A stretch of 64,000 nt of DNA from Thiorhodovibrio litoralis (lineage in GTDB: Bacteria; Pseudomonadota; Gammaproteobacteria; Chromatiales; Chromatiaceae), in assembly GCF_033954455.1 (NCBI RefSeq), contig NZ_CP121473.1, forward strand, positions 2,776,501 through 2,840,500, written 5' to 3'. Below, piece after piece: positions 1-8,803 of the stretch (positions are counted from its first letter, which is position 1; every line of letters starts with the position of its first letter). The notes under the pieces are model-generated. The model was given only the letters and a program-made list of their open reading frames with translations, did not search any database and was not told where the DNA came from. Both the position numbers and the translations under genes were made by a program.

Positions 1-1284
1 GGCATCCAGAAAGGGCTCGCGGTCGCCCATGGCTTGCCTTAGCTCACTGCCAAACAGCGATCTCACCCAGCGCCCGCTCCACTGGCTGCGGGTGCGAAAA
101 CCGCCACTGCCTGGGTGCAGCGCGGCTTTGAGCCAGCGTTCGGCCAGCGGGGGACGGTAGCGACGATAGCCTGCGAACACCTCGTCGCCGCCCTCGCCAG
201 AGAAGACCACCTTGAGCTCAGCGCCGGCCTGTTGCGCCAGGATGGAGGTGGGCAGGCAGGCGTAGTCCCGCATTAACTCGTCGGCCGCCCAGACGCTGTG
301 GGGAATGCGGCGGATCAGGGACTCGCGGTCCAGACGCAGAACCTGATGCTCGGTCGCGAAGTGGGACGCGATGCGTTGCGCCGCGTCTATCTCGTCGCTC
401 ATCTCGGTGTCACGAAAGCCCACCGAATAAGTCTTGAGTCCGTGCGCCCCGAGTTTGTCGAGCATGGCGGTGAGCACGGCAGAATCCGTGCCGCCGGAGA
501 GAAAAACACCAAAGGGCACATCCGAGCGCATGTGCTCGCGCATGGCGTCTGTCATCATGGCGTCGAGCTCTTCGGTGGCCTCCTCGGCGGACAGCTCTCG
601 CGGCTCCACCTCCAGCGGCGACCAGTAGCGGTGATGCGCGACCTGACACTTCTCATCGATCACCAGCGCCTCGCCCGGCAGCACGCGCTGGATGCCGCGC
701 ACGCATGTGCGTCGGCCCGCGCTAAACTGGTGCAACAGGAAGCGGCGCAGCGCAGTCGCGTCCAGCGCCGGCGCCTGCGGGATGATGGACAGCAGCGCCT
801 TGATCTCCGAGGCGAAGGCGATCCGATCAGCGAGCCGGACATAAAACAAAGGCTTGATGCCCAGGCGATCGCGGGCCAGAATCAGGCGTTTGCGTCTGGC
901 ATCATGCAGGGCGAAGGCATACATGCCGCGCAGCTGGATGAGCATGTCCAGGCCGTGCACTGCATAGGCATGCATAATGGTTTCTGAGTCCGAGCTCGTG
1001 CGCGCTGTACGGCCTTGTTGGCGCAAAGCGGCGTTGAGCTCGAGGTAGTTGTAAACCTCGCCGTTGGCGACCAGCGCATAGCCGTCAGCAGGAGACAGCA
1101 TCGGCTGATGTCCGGTCTCCAGACCGATGATCGACAGCCGCGTTTGCGCCAGCGCCAGCGGGCCGTCGAGATGGACTCCCTGATCGTCCGGCCCGCGGTG
1201 GGCCAGGGCGCGCATCATCCGGTTGATGTCCTCCTGTTCGGCGCGCCGTCCCGTCTGCAGCTGAAAACCGGCTATACCGCACAT
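1..1284 (-). CDS. asnB: Asparagine synthetase, glutamine-hydrolysing (partial, C-terminus beyond left edge)
   Basis: Converts aspartate, glutamine and ATP to asparagine; relatives in surface-polysaccharide loci amidate sugar acids or amino-acid substituents. The ATG at 1284 is followed directly by MCGIAGFQ, which places the N-terminal nucleophile Cys2 of a class II glutamine amidotransferase and fixes the start. The glutaminase domain covers roughly residues 1-190. The synthetase domain follows and carries the ATP-pyrophosphatase loop SGGTDS near residue 260 and FSGEGGDEVFAGY further on. The frame stays open to base 1, giving 428 codons; full-length AsnB is usually 550-650 residues, so the C-terminus is missing. 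The gene is divergent from the lipopolysaccharide-core operon, with only about 65 bp between starts. A role in polysaccharide modification is therefore possible but is an inference. Confidence 0.93.
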   Translation of the reverse strand, partial: MCGIAGFQLQTGRRAEQEDINRMMRALAHRGPDDQGVHLDGPLALAQTRLSIIGLETGHQPMLSPADGYALVANGEVYNYLELNAALRQQGRTARTSSDSETIMHAYAVHGLDMLIQLRGMYAFALHDARRKRLILARDRLGIKPLFYVRLADRIAFASEIKALLSIIPQAPALDATALRRFLLHQFSAGRRTCVRGIQRVLPGEALVIDEKCQVAHHRYWSPLEVEPRELSAEEATEELDAMMTDAMREHMRSDVPFGVFLSGGTDSAVLTAMLDKLGAHGLKTYSVGFRDTEMSDEIDAAQRIASHFATEHQVLRLDRESLIRRIPHSVWAADELMRDYACLPTSILAQQAGAELKVVFSGEGGDEVFAGYRRYRPPLAERWLKAALHPGSGGFRTRSQWSGRWVRSLFGSELRQAMGDREPFLDA

Positions 1285-1348
1285 GCCTCGTCCTCGCGAT
1301 GGGAAAAGCCACCCAAGAACTCGGCGCAGAGACTGGATGTATACCTGA

Positions 1349-2515
1349 ATGACATCGGATTTTGGCCCAGAACGAGCCGAAATCTCAACCCTAAAGAAGG
1401 AGCCACACGGGATTAACACGAACATCGGCGGGGCCGAACCACGCCGCATTCTTATCGTGCGCCTCAGCGCGATCGGAGACATCGTCTTTGCCTCGCCGCT
1501 CATTGATGCCTTCCGCGTGGCTTACCCCAGAGCCCATCTTGCCTGGCTGGTGCAGCCAAGCTGCGCGCCTTTGCTCGCGCATCACCCCGGATTGGATGCG
1601 GTCATCGAATGGCCCCAGCCGCGCTTGCGTGCATTGGTGGCCGAGCGGCGTTTTGGCGACTTGATGCGAGAATTGCGTCGCCTGGGCCGGGAGCTGCGCG
1701 CTCAGCGCTTCGATTTGGCAGTGGACCTGCAAGGCCTGCTCAAGAGCGCGCTGCCGACGCGTCTGACCGGGGCACCGGTGCGTATTGGTCTGGACTCCCG
1801 CGAGGGCAGCCGACTGTTGATGACCCGCGTGATCCGCTCGCCGCGCGATGACCGGCGCATTGGGTCCGAGTACCGCGCGCTGGCCGAGTCACTTGCGCTG
1901 CCAGCGGGCGACTTCAGAATGCGGATCGAGCCCGGTGCCGAGGCGCGCCGCCAGGCCGCGCAGATGATCGAGCAGGCGGGGCTCGGTGAAGGATTTGCGG
2001 TCCTTTGCCCCTTTACGACCCGCCCGCAGAAGCATTGGTTCGAGGAACGCTGGGCAGCACTTGCCGCGCGGCTGAGCCGACCGGTCGCGGATGGCGGGCT
2101 CGGGCTGCAGGTCCGACTGCTAGGTGCTCCAGACGATCGTCCGGCGGCTGAGCGCATCGCCCGGTTGGCCGGCAGCGCATTGGATGTCTGGGTCGGCAAG
2201 ACGAGTCTGCCCCAGGCCATGGCGCTGATCGAATGCGCTTCCGTGCTGATTGGTGTTGACACAGGGTTGAGCCACATGGGCATAGCCGCGCGGACTTCGA
2301 CCCTGTTATTGTTCGGCTCGACCCGGCCGTATCTGGACGCCGGTCGGGCTGACGCACAAGTGCTCTACCATGCACGCGAGTGCTCGCCCTGCCGCCGTCG
2401 TCCAACCTGCGACGGGCGCTTCGACTGCATGCGCGCGATCGAGGTCGATCAGGTGCTTGCAGCTGCCGTGACCTTGGTCGATCGGCATAGGCAAGGCAAA
2501 ACAGGTTCGGCATGA
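1349..2515 (+). CDS. Glycosyltransferase family 9, lipopolysaccharide heptosyltransferase-like
   Basis: Likely transfers a heptose or related sugar from a nucleotide donor to the lipid A-Kdo core on the inner face of the cytoplasmic membrane. The GT9 pattern is clear: RILIVRLSAIGDIVFASPL at the N-terminus, a GVDTGLSHMGIA donor-site segment near residue 310, and LLFGSTRPYLDAG shortly after. A Cys-rich tail (CSPCRRRPTCDGRFDC) is also common in WaaC/WaaF relatives. The start is uncertain: the ATG at 1349 adds about 30 unusual residues, while an AAGGAG at 1396-1401 lies ahead of an in-frame ATT rather than a normal start codon. The gene overlaps the next one by ATGA, and the five genes up to waaA form one operon. 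WaaC versus WaaF cannot be decided by eye. Confidence 0.85.
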   Translation: MTSDFGPERAEISTLKKEPHGINTNIGGAEPRRILIVRLSAIGDIVFASPLIDAFRVAYPRAHLAWLVQPSCAPLLAHHPGLDAVIEWPQPRLRALVAERRFGDLMRELRRLGRELRAQRFDLAVDLQGLLKSALPTRLTGAPVRIGLDSREGSRLLMTRVIRSPRDDRRIGSEYRALAESLALPAGDFRMRIEPGAEARRQAAQMIEQAGLGEGFAVLCPFTTRPQKHWFEERWAALAARLSRPVADGGLGLQVRLLGAPDDRPAAERIARLAGSALDVWVGKTSLPQAMALIECASVLIGVDTGLSHMGIAARTSTLLLFGSTRPYLDAGRADAQVLYHARECSPCRRRPTCDGRFDCMRAIEVDQVLAAAVTLVDRHRQGKTGSA

Positions 2516-3678
2516 TGCAAAATCGCCCACTCAAAGTGCTGCACGTCGAAGGCGGCGCGCGCCTATACGGCGGTGCCTTGCAGGTGCTTTATCTGCTGCA
2601 GGGTCTGGCCGTGCGCGGCATCGACAATGTGCTCGTCTGCCGACCTGAGTGCGCGCTTGCCACCCAAGCCGAGCCTTTCGCCGAAGTCGCGTGCATGCCG
2701 ATGCATGGCGATACCGACCTGTTGCTGATCCCGCGCCTGCATCGGCTGATCGCCCGCACGCGGCCGGATATTCTGCACCTGCACAGCCGCATCGGTGCCG
2801 ATGTGATGGGCGGGATCGCTGGGCGCCTGGCGGGCGTGCCCGTGGTGCATACGCGTCGCGTCGACAATTCCGAGCCGCGCGCGCTGGCGGCGTTCAAGTA
2901 TCGGCTGCATGATCGCGTCATTGCCATTTCCGCCGGCATTGCTGAGGTGCTGCGATCCGCCCGGGTACCGGACTCCAAACTGCGTCTGGTGCGCAGCGCC
3001 GTGGATGCTCAGCCCTACGCGCATCCCTGCGACCGCGACAATTTTGCGGCGCAGCTTGGCCTCAGGCCGGTCGACCCGGTGATTCCGGAGGATCACCCCG
3101 TGGGATTCACGGCCAGCAGCCGGGACGCGAGTATCGATCCGCTGATTGGTGTGGTTGCCCAGCTGATCCCGCGCAAGGGCCATGCCGTGCTGCTTGATGC
3201 CTTGCCAAGACTGCTCGAGCGCTGGCCTGGGCTCCAAGTGATTGTTTTCGGACGCGGCCGGGAAGAGCCCGCGCTGCGCAATCAGATCGCCGGCCTGGGA
3301 CTTGAGCCCCATGTGCACCTGGCGGGATTTCGCGACGACCTCGACCGCCTGTTACCCTGCCTGGATCTGCTAGTGCATCCCGCCCTGATGGAAGGGCTTG
3401 GTGTCTCTCTGCTGCAGGCGGCGGCGGCCGGTGTGCCGGTGGTGGCAAGCCGTGTCGGCGGAATCCCCGAGGCGGTGCGCGATGGCGAAACCGGCTTGCT
3501 GGTCCCTCCGGGCGACGTCGCGGCGCTTGCAGCCGCCATCGCACGTCTGCTGGGCGACGCAGAGCTGCGCGCGCGTTTCGGCACCGCCGGGCGCGCGCGC
3601 ATGCGCGCTGAGTTCTCGCTCGACGCCATGGTCGAAGGCAACCTCGCGGTCTATCGCGAGCTGTTGCAAGGGGCATAA
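2512..3678 (+). CDS. Glycosyltransferase family 4
   Basis: A retaining GT-B glycosyltransferase that probably adds a sugar to the lipopolysaccharide core. The N-terminal domain opens with KVLHVEGGARLYGGALQVL, containing the Gly-rich acceptor-side loop. The C-terminal domain has GVVAQLIPRKGHAVLLDAL and the E-x7-E type motif region in LMEGLGVSLLQAAAAGVPVV, ending with a helix typical of GT4 (RMRAEFSLDAMVEGNLAVY). The 388-residue length is normal for the family. The start overlaps the stop of the GT9 gene by four bases (ATGA), which indicates translational coupling. There are two adjacent Met codons and either could be used. The sugar donor and acceptor cannot be read from sequence. Confidence 0.85.
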   Translation: MMQNRPLKVLHVEGGARLYGGALQVLYLLQGLAVRGIDNVLVCRPECALATQAEPFAEVACMPMHGDTDLLLIPRLHRLIARTRPDILHLHSRIGADVMGGIAGRLAGVPVVHTRRVDNSEPRALAAFKYRLHDRVIAISAGIAEVLRSARVPDSKLRLVRSAVDAQPYAHPCDRDNFAAQLGLRPVDPVIPEDHPVGFTASSRDASIDPLIGVVAQLIPRKGHAVLLDALPRLLERWPGLQVIVFGRGREEPALRNQIAGLGLEPHVHLAGFRDDLDRLLPCLDLLVHPALMEGLGVSLLQAAAAGVPVVASRVGGIPEAVRDGETGLLVPPGDVAALAAAIARLLGDAELRARFGTAGRARMRAEFSLDAMVEGNLAVYRELLQGA

Positions 3679-3831
3679 ATGGACAATGCAAGCCAGCACG
3701 GGATGCAGGTCATCGGGAAAGCATCTCTGGGATGCTGGAGCGGGTTATCGAACCGGGCATCGGACCGGTTGAAGGGCAGGGCAGAGCTTGGGGAGACAAG
3801 AAAACGCATGGAGCCGAGCAAGGGTTGACGC

Positions 3832-4917
3832 ATGGACTGGCCAGCAAGCCTGCAGTTGATCGGCAGCAAGGAGCTTGGCGGGGCCGAGCGCTGGTTTCAC
3901 CGCTTTGCCCAAGCCTTGGCCAACGAAGGGGCGCGGGCCGTGCTCGGTATCCGTCGGGGCAGCGCGCTGGAGACGCTCGACTATCACGGTCTTCCGGTCG
4001 CGGCCCTGCCATTTCTCACCGTCTGGGACCCGCTCTCGCGCGCAGCCATCTCTCGGCTGATCCGTCGCCGAGAAGTGCCGCTGGTGCAGACCTACATGGG
4101 CCGGGCTACCCGCTTGACGCGCCTCGGGCGCGCGGAGCGCTCAACCGCCGTGCATGTCGCCCGACTCGGCGGCTACTACAAGCTCTCGCCTTATCGCCAT
4201 GCTCACGCCTGGATCGGCAACACCCGCGGGCTGTGCGACTGGATGATCGTCCAGGGTTTGCCAGCGGAGCGGGTCCACCACATTTACAATTTTGCCGAGC
4301 GGGCTCGCCCGCGTCCGGATGCCGAAATGGCAAGGCTGCGCGAAAGGCTCGCCCTCGGCGATGCTTGGCTGCTAGTCGCGCTGGGACGCTTCGTGCCGGT
4401 CAAGGGACACCAATACCTGCTGCAGGCGCTGAGCCAACTGCCGGCCGAGATCGATCAGCGCCCCTGGGTGCTGCTGATGGTCGGCGATGGCCCACTGCGA
4501 CCAGCACTGGAGCAGCAAGCGCGTGACAACAACCTGATGCCACACCTGCGCTGGTGCGGTTGGCAGGCTGATCCGACAGCCTATCTGCAGCTGGCGGACC
4601 TAGTGGTGTTTCCGTCCCTGGAGCAGGAAACCCTCGGCAATGTCATCCTGGAGGCTTGGGCCTGGCAGCGCCCGCTTGTGAGTGCGAGCTTTCGTGGCGC
4701 GCGCGAGTTGATTCATCCCGGTGAAGACGCCCTCACAGTGCCCTGCGCGGACGCGGAGGCCCTGGCCGAAGCGATCAAGACCCTGCTGAGTGATACACAA
4801 CTGCGCACTAGCCTGGTCAACGAAGGCGCTCGCCGGGTGCGGGCGGAATTCAGTCAGACGGCGGTCATGGCGCAGTATCGCGCACTTTATCTGGCATTGC
4901 TCGAGCGTTCGCTATGA
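3832..4917 (+). CDS. Glycosyltransferase family 4
   Basis: A second GT-B glycosyltransferase of the core operon. It opens with LQLIGSKELGGAERWFHRF, a typical GT4 Gly-Gly-Ala-Glu loop. The C-terminal half contains LLVALGRFVPVKGHQYLLQAL and FPSLEQETLGNVILEAWA, where the conserved glutamates lie. The last helix is the usual RVRAEFSQTAVMAQYRALY. It is 361 residues, normal length. The gap of 153 bases from the preceding gene is the largest in this operon and contains no other credible gene. The ATG at 3832 is the only reasonable start, although no strong ribosome-binding site precedes it. Context points to lipopolysaccharide core extension; the specificity is unknown. Confidence 0.85.
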   Translation: MDWPASLQLIGSKELGGAERWFHRFAQALANEGARAVLGIRRGSALETLDYHGLPVAALPFLTVWDPLSRAAISRLIRRREVPLVQTYMGRATRLTRLGRAERSTAVHVARLGGYYKLSPYRHAHAWIGNTRGLCDWMIVQGLPAERVHHIYNFAERARPRPDAEMARLRERLALGDAWLLVALGRFVPVKGHQYLLQALSQLPAEIDQRPWVLLMVGDGPLRPALEQQARDNNLMPHLRWCGWQADPTAYLQLADLVVFPSLEQETLGNVILEAWAWQRPLVSASFRGARELIHPGEDALTVPCADAEALAEAIKTLLSDTQLRTSLVNEGARRVRAEFSQTAVMAQYRALYLALLERSL

Positions 4918-4950
4918 TGCCAAAGCCAGAGCATCCCCGATGAAATAGTC

Positions 4951-5769
4951 ATGCAAGCGCCACAGCAACCCCCGTCACCAGCCAGGCTGTCCATCCTGAT
5001 GTACCATCAGGTCGGTCGCTTCGCGCCCATGCGCGCGCATCGCGCCAATTATTGCGATCATCGCCGCTTTGCCCGGCAGATGGCCATGCTGCGCGCCGGG
5101 GGCTTTCGGGTGCTGAGTCTGGAGGAGGCACTGCGCTGCCTGGCAGGCGACAGCCCGATGCCGGCTCGCGCCGTCGTGCTGACCTTCGACGACGCCTATG
5201 CGAATTTTCTCGACTATGCCGCCCCTGTGCTGGCCGATTGCGGCTTTCCGGCCACGGTTTATGCCATCAGCGACTGGCTCGGCCAGCCGATGCGCTGGCG
5301 CGACCCGGACCCGAGCCGCGAGAGCCCGCGTTTGATGACGGGTGGCGAGCTAAGATCTCTGCGCCAGGCCGGTATCGCCGTCGGCTCCCACGGCTGCACC
5401 CATCCGCGTCTGGCGGAACTGTCGCCGGAGGCCCAAAATGCTGAGATCAGTGGTAGCCGTGAGCGCCTGCAGGACATCCTCGGCGAGCCAGTGCGCGATC
5501 TGTGCTATCCCTTCGGTAGTTTCAATCAGGACAGCATCCGGCTGGCGGCGCAAGCCGGTTACCGCAGCGCCACCACCTGCCTGCGCGGTGCCGCCACGGC
5601 GGCGGATCATCCCCTGGTGCTGCCGCGCAAGGCCATCTCCTATGGCGACAATCTCATCGGCTACGGCTGGAAGCTGCTGGTCAAGCACGCGCCCAAGCCC
5701 GCGCTGCAGACGTGGCGAGAGCGAAGGGCGGAACTGCCAGAGCCGACTGGCCTGGGGCAGGGGGAGTAG
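4951..5769 (+). CDS. Polysaccharide deacetylase (NodB/CE4 family)
   Basis: Metal-dependent removal of N- or O-acetyl groups from a carbohydrate. The NodB fold is recognisable: an early LSILMYHQVG, the motif-1 segment VVLTFDDAYANFLDYA with the Asp-Asp pair, the motif-2 metal ligands in SHGCTHPRLAEL, and LCYPFGSFNQDS. The protein is 272 residues and has no obvious signal peptide, which suggests a cytoplasmic or membrane-face substrate. It lies between a GT4 gene (33 bases upstream) and waaA, whose GTG start follows its TAG stop with no gap. Deacetylation of a core or lipid-linked intermediate is the natural inference, but no substrate is visible. Confidence 0.87.
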   Translation: MQAPQQPPSPARLSILMYHQVGRFAPMRAHRANYCDHRRFARQMAMLRAGGFRVLSLEEALRCLAGDSPMPARAVVLTFDDAYANFLDYAAPVLADCGFPATVYAISDWLGQPMRWRDPDPSRESPRLMTGGELRSLRQAGIAVGSHGCTHPRLAELSPEAQNAEISGSRERLQDILGEPVRDLCYPFGSFNQDSIRLAAQAGYRSATTCLRGAATAADHPLVLPRKAISYGDNLIGYGWKLLVKHAPKPALQTWRERRAELPEPTGLGQGE

Positions 5770-7050
5770 GTGAGGAGAGGCGTTTATTCCGTCCTGCTTT
5801 ATCTGCTCCTGCCAGCGCTGCTCCTGCGGCTGCTGTGGCGCAGTCTGCGCGCGCCGGCTTATCGCGAGCGCTGGCGCGAGCGGCTGGGGTTTTATGACCA
5901 GCTACCCGGGCCTGCCACCATCTGGGTGCATGCTGTGTCAGTGGGTGAGGTGCAGGCTGCGCAGCCCATGATTCGCCATCTGCTGCTGCGCGATCCGGCT
6001 GCCCGGATACTGGTCACCACCACCACGCCAACAGGCGCGCGCCGGCTTGGCGAACTCTTTGGCGATCGTGTTGCTCATCTGTATAGCCCCTTTGATCTCA
6101 CACCCGTAGTGCGGCGTTTTCTTGCGCGGGTGTCGCCGTGCCTGGCCATTGTGATGGAGACCGAAATTTGGCCTAACCTGCTGGCTGAATGCGAGTCGCG
6201 CGGGATACCGGTACTGCTGGTGAATGCCAGGCTGTCGCAGCGTTCGGCGAGCGGCTACAAACGGGCCCAGCCTTTGGCGGGCGAGAGCATGCAGCGTCTA
6301 TCGCTGATTGCCGCGCAATCTCGGGCGGATGCCGAGCGCTTTATCGGCCTTGGCGCGCCTGCCGAGCGAGTAGCGGTGACCGGAAGTATCAAGTTCGACC
6401 TGCAACTGCCCGCCAGCCTGACAGAGCAGGCCGAGGTAATGCGCCGCGGCTGGGGCTGCAATCGGCCGGTCTGGGTGGCCGCCAGCACGCATGAGGGCGA
6501 GGAGGAACCGCTGCTGCAAGCCCATGCCCGGCTGCGCGAGCAGTTGCCCGCCGCGCTCTTGGTGCTGGTCCCGCGCCATCCGGATCGTTTCGAGCGCGCG
6601 GCGGCGCTGGTTCAGCGCCGGGGTTTCAGGCTGGCGCGCCGCAGCCTGGGGCAAGCCTGCGATGCCCAAATCAGCGTCTATCTCGGCGACACCATGGGAG
6701 AACTGGTGAGCTTTATCGCGGCGGCCGACGTGGCCTTTGTCGGCGGTAGCCTGGTTCCCACAGGGGGCCACAATCTGCTTGAGGCCGCGGCTGTCGGGGT
6801 GCCTGTGATCGTCGGCCCCCATGTGTTCAATTTTGTTGAGGTGACGCGCTTATTGCTCGAGCAACAAGCCGCAGTGCAAATTCAGTCCGCCGATGAGCTG
6901 ACCAGGTGTCTGAACCTTTGGCTCACCGACGCCGCCGAACGCGCACGCATCGGCGAGAATGGCCGCAAGGCGGTCGAGGCGAATCGCGGCGCACTCGATC
7001 GCCTGCTTGGGCTGATCGATCCGTATGTGCGGGAGATGGGATCTACTTGA
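5770..7050 (+). CDS. waaA: 3-deoxy-D-manno-octulosonic acid (Kdo) transferase
   Basis: Transfers Kdo from CMP-Kdo to lipid IVA, the first core sugar step, on the cytoplasmic side of the inner membrane. The 426-residue length matches the family. An N-terminal membrane segment (SVLLYLLLPALLLRLLW) is followed by WVHAVSVGEVQAAQPMI with the catalytic Glu, then VMETEIWPNLL and, in the C-terminal half, VGGSLVPTGGHNLLEAAAVG. All are hallmarks of WaaA/KdtA. The start is GTG at 5770, immediately after the deacetylase stop, giving strong coupling. The end overlaps by eight bases the convergent isochorismatase-family gene. One to several Kdo residues may be added; the number cannot be inferred. Confidence 0.95.
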   Translation: MRRGVYSVLLYLLLPALLLRLLWRSLRAPAYRERWRERLGFYDQLPGPATIWVHAVSVGEVQAAQPMIRHLLLRDPAARILVTTTTPTGARRLGELFGDRVAHLYSPFDLTPVVRRFLARVSPCLAIVMETEIWPNLLAECESRGIPVLLVNARLSQRSASGYKRAQPLAGESMQRLSLIAAQSRADAERFIGLGAPAERVAVTGSIKFDLQLPASLTEQAEVMRRGWGCNRPVWVAASTHEGEEEPLLQAHARLREQLPAALLVLVPRHPDRFERAAALVQRRGFRLARRSLGQACDAQISVYLGDTMGELVSFIAAADVAFVGGSLVPTGGHNLLEAAAVGVPVIVGPHVFNFVEVTRLLLEQQAAVQIQSADELTRCLNLWLTDAAERARIGENGRKAVEANRGALDRLLGLIDPYVREMGST

Positions 7051-7621
7051 ACAACTGCCACACGGGGCGGAACTGCTCGTGCTTGGAGTCGCCCAGCCAC
7101 TCGAAAGCGACGGACTCGGTGTTGGTCACATGGATGCCGCAGTGGCGCATGCGCTCCAGTGCGTTGTCGCGATGATGGGGATGGCGCGAGCAGATGGCGT
7201 CCGCCGCCACGAACACCTGATAACCCCAGCGCTGCAATCCGGAGGCGGTCTGCACGATGCAGATATGCGCCTCCATGCCGACCAGCACTACCTGCTTGCG
7301 CTCCGGCGCGCTGGTCAGATTGCGCTCGAACCCTGATGCGGTACAGCAGGAGAAACAGGTCTTCTCCGTGGCTACCACGGTGTTGGGCAGATGCTCGCGG
7401 ATGCCGGCGATGGTCTTGCCTAATCCGTCTGGGTTGTGCTCGGTGGCGATGACCGGGATATCGAGAATCTTCGCCGCCTTGATCAGACGATTGATATTCG
7501 CCTCAACATCGGCGCGCAGTTGCTGGTCCATCGCCGCGGCGAGTCGCTCCTGGGCGTCGATGATCAACAGTTGGGAGAACTGACTCTGGGACAAGGGCAT
7601 CGTTGCTTGGTGAATACTCAT
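7043..7621 (-). CDS. Isochorismatase-family cysteine hydrolase
   Basis: A small alpha/beta hydrolase of the isochorismatase/nicotinamidase superfamily; members act on amides, carbamates or vinyl ethers. The catalytic Asp-Lys-Cys triad is visible as Asp22 (LLIIDAQER), Lys87 (ATEKTCFSC) and Cys121 in GMEAHICIVQ, which also carries the cis-peptide signature. The 192-residue length fits the YcaC-like group. A GAGGAG box sits eight bases before the ATG at 7621. The nearest genes are convergent waaA and an upstream rhodanese, neither of which reveals a substrate. The exact reaction is unknown. Confidence 0.85.
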   Translation of the reverse strand: MSIHQATMPLSQSQFSQLLIIDAQERLAAAMDQQLRADVEANINRLIKAAKILDIPVIATEHNPDGLGKTIAGIREHLPNTVVATEKTCFSCCTASGFERNLTSAPERKQVVLVGMEAHICIVQTASGLQRWGYQVFVAADAICSRHPHHRDNALERMRHCGIHVTNTESVAFEWLGDSKHEQFRPVWQLFK

Positions 7622-7705
7622 GACAGACTCCTCGCGAGACGCGGGAAAGCAGGGTAGATATTTGGGCGCTGGGCGGGAAGGTGCGCCCGCACCCGGACGA
7701 AGACG

Positions 7706-8026
7706 CTAATAGGTCGCCATTTGCGGATCAACCTGCTCGGCCCAGGCCGCGATACCGCCTTGAAGGTTGAGAATATTCTGATACCCGCTGCGCTCAAGGT
7801 AGAGCGCCACCTGCAGGCTGCGCACACCGTGATGGCAAATCACCACGGTTTCGCGGTTTGCGTCCAGGGCCGCACTGTGCTGAGGAATCTCGCGCATTGG
7901 GATCAGGCGCGAACCGGGAATCTGGCAGATAGCTGCTTCCCAGGGCTCGCGAACATCAAGCAGCAGCGGCGGCTCGGCGCCTGTTGCAAGACGCTCGCTT
8001 AACTCTTTTGGGGTGATGTCCTGCAT
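7706..8026 (-). CDS. Single-domain rhodanese-like protein
   Basis: A sulfurtransferase domain that can carry a persulfide on its active-site Cys, in the GlpE/PspE class of single-domain rhodaneses. The 106-residue protein contains LLLDVREPWE, the entry motif with Asp-Val-Arg, and the active-site loop CHHGVRS with the putative persulfide Cys64. It ends with the GGIAAWAEQVDP segment usual in these proteins. No signal peptide, so it is cytoplasmic. It lies 27 bases after the Pcm-like gene on the same strand and probably shares its transcript. The donor and acceptor of sulfur are not shown. Confidence 0.9.
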   Translation of the reverse strand: MQDITPKELSERLATGAEPPLLLDVREPWEAAICQIPGSRLIPMREIPQHSAALDANRETVVICHHGVRSLQVALYLERSGYQNILNLQGGIAAWAEQVDPQMATY

Positions 8027-8053
8027 GATGAGAAGGGCCTTGCTAGCGGGCGG

Positions 8054-8728
8054 TCAGAACACAAAGGCTTCTGGCTGCGGGGCATTTTCCAGCGCCGGCA
8101 CGCAGGTCTCGAACAGCGCTTCCTGCCGATAGCGCCCTGGGCCGACTCGCGTGATGAGCACCGCCTCCATGACCGGCGCTTCACCGACGAAGGCAAACAA
8201 GCGCCCGCCGTCGATCAGCTGCTCACGCAAGCGGGTCAGGGGCTCGGTGGTGGGGACCGAGCCTGTCAGCGCAATCGCGGCAAAGGGCGCGGCGTTGCTT
8301 TCGGTGGCAAAGGCATCGAGCGCCTTGATCTCAATACGCCCCATTGTGCCTTCGGCAATCAGCCGCTCGCGCGCCTGCTCGGCCAGGGTAGGGTCGATGT
8401 CGACGCTGTGCACCGCCTCGCCAAGCTGCGCTAGGCAGGCTGTCGCATAGCCGGTGCCGGTGCCGACCTCATAGACGCGGTCGGTCGACTCAAGCTGCAA
8501 CGCCTGCAACAGGCGCCCGACGATTCTTGGCGGCAGCATGCATTGCGACGGCTTCTCGCCAATGGGAATTTCCAGGTCTGCGTAGGCAAGGCCCTGATAG
8601 GCGTCCGGCACAAAATGCTCGCGCGGCAGACTGCCCATGATATCTAGCACCTTGGCGTCCAGCACCTGCCAGGGACGCACCTGCTGTTCCATCATATTAA
8701 AGCGCGCACGCTCAAAATCCGTGGTCAT
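8054..8728 (-). CDS. Protein-L-isoaspartate O-methyltransferase family protein
   Basis: An S-adenosylmethionine-dependent methyltransferase related to Pcm, which repairs isoaspartyl residues in damaged proteins. The SAM-binding motif VYEVGTGTGYATACLAQLG is near residue 80, followed by VDIDPTLAEQA. The N-terminal FERARFNMMEQQVRPWQVLD belongs to the subgroup found beside rhodanese or TolC genes in proteobacteria. The length (224) matches Pcm. The substrate loop seen in E. coli Pcm is not clearly the same (SQCMLPPRIVGRLL), so activity on isoaspartate is probable but not certain. It heads a two-gene unit with the rhodanese. Confidence 0.85.
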   Translation of the reverse strand: MTTDFERARFNMMEQQVRPWQVLDAKVLDIMGSLPREHFVPDAYQGLAYADLEIPIGEKPSQCMLPPRIVGRLLQALQLESTDRVYEVGTGTGYATACLAQLGEAVHSVDIDPTLAEQARERLIAEGTMGRIEIKALDAFATESNAAPFAAIALTGSVPTTEPLTRLREQLIDGGRLFAFVGEAPVMEAVLITRVGPGRYRQEALFETCVPALENAPQPEAFVF

Positions 8729-8803
8729 TGATCGGCTACCTCATGGGTCAAACATCCAGCTGCGGCCGGCACAAGGCTAAGGTTTTTGCCCGGCGCTGGC
8801 AAG

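Noticed and set aside
3732-4526. A 264-codon plus-strand frame overlapping the second GT4 gene
   Set aside because: It overlaps the GT4 gene in another frame. The GT4 frame has all the family motifs while this one is Arg/Ala-rich with none.
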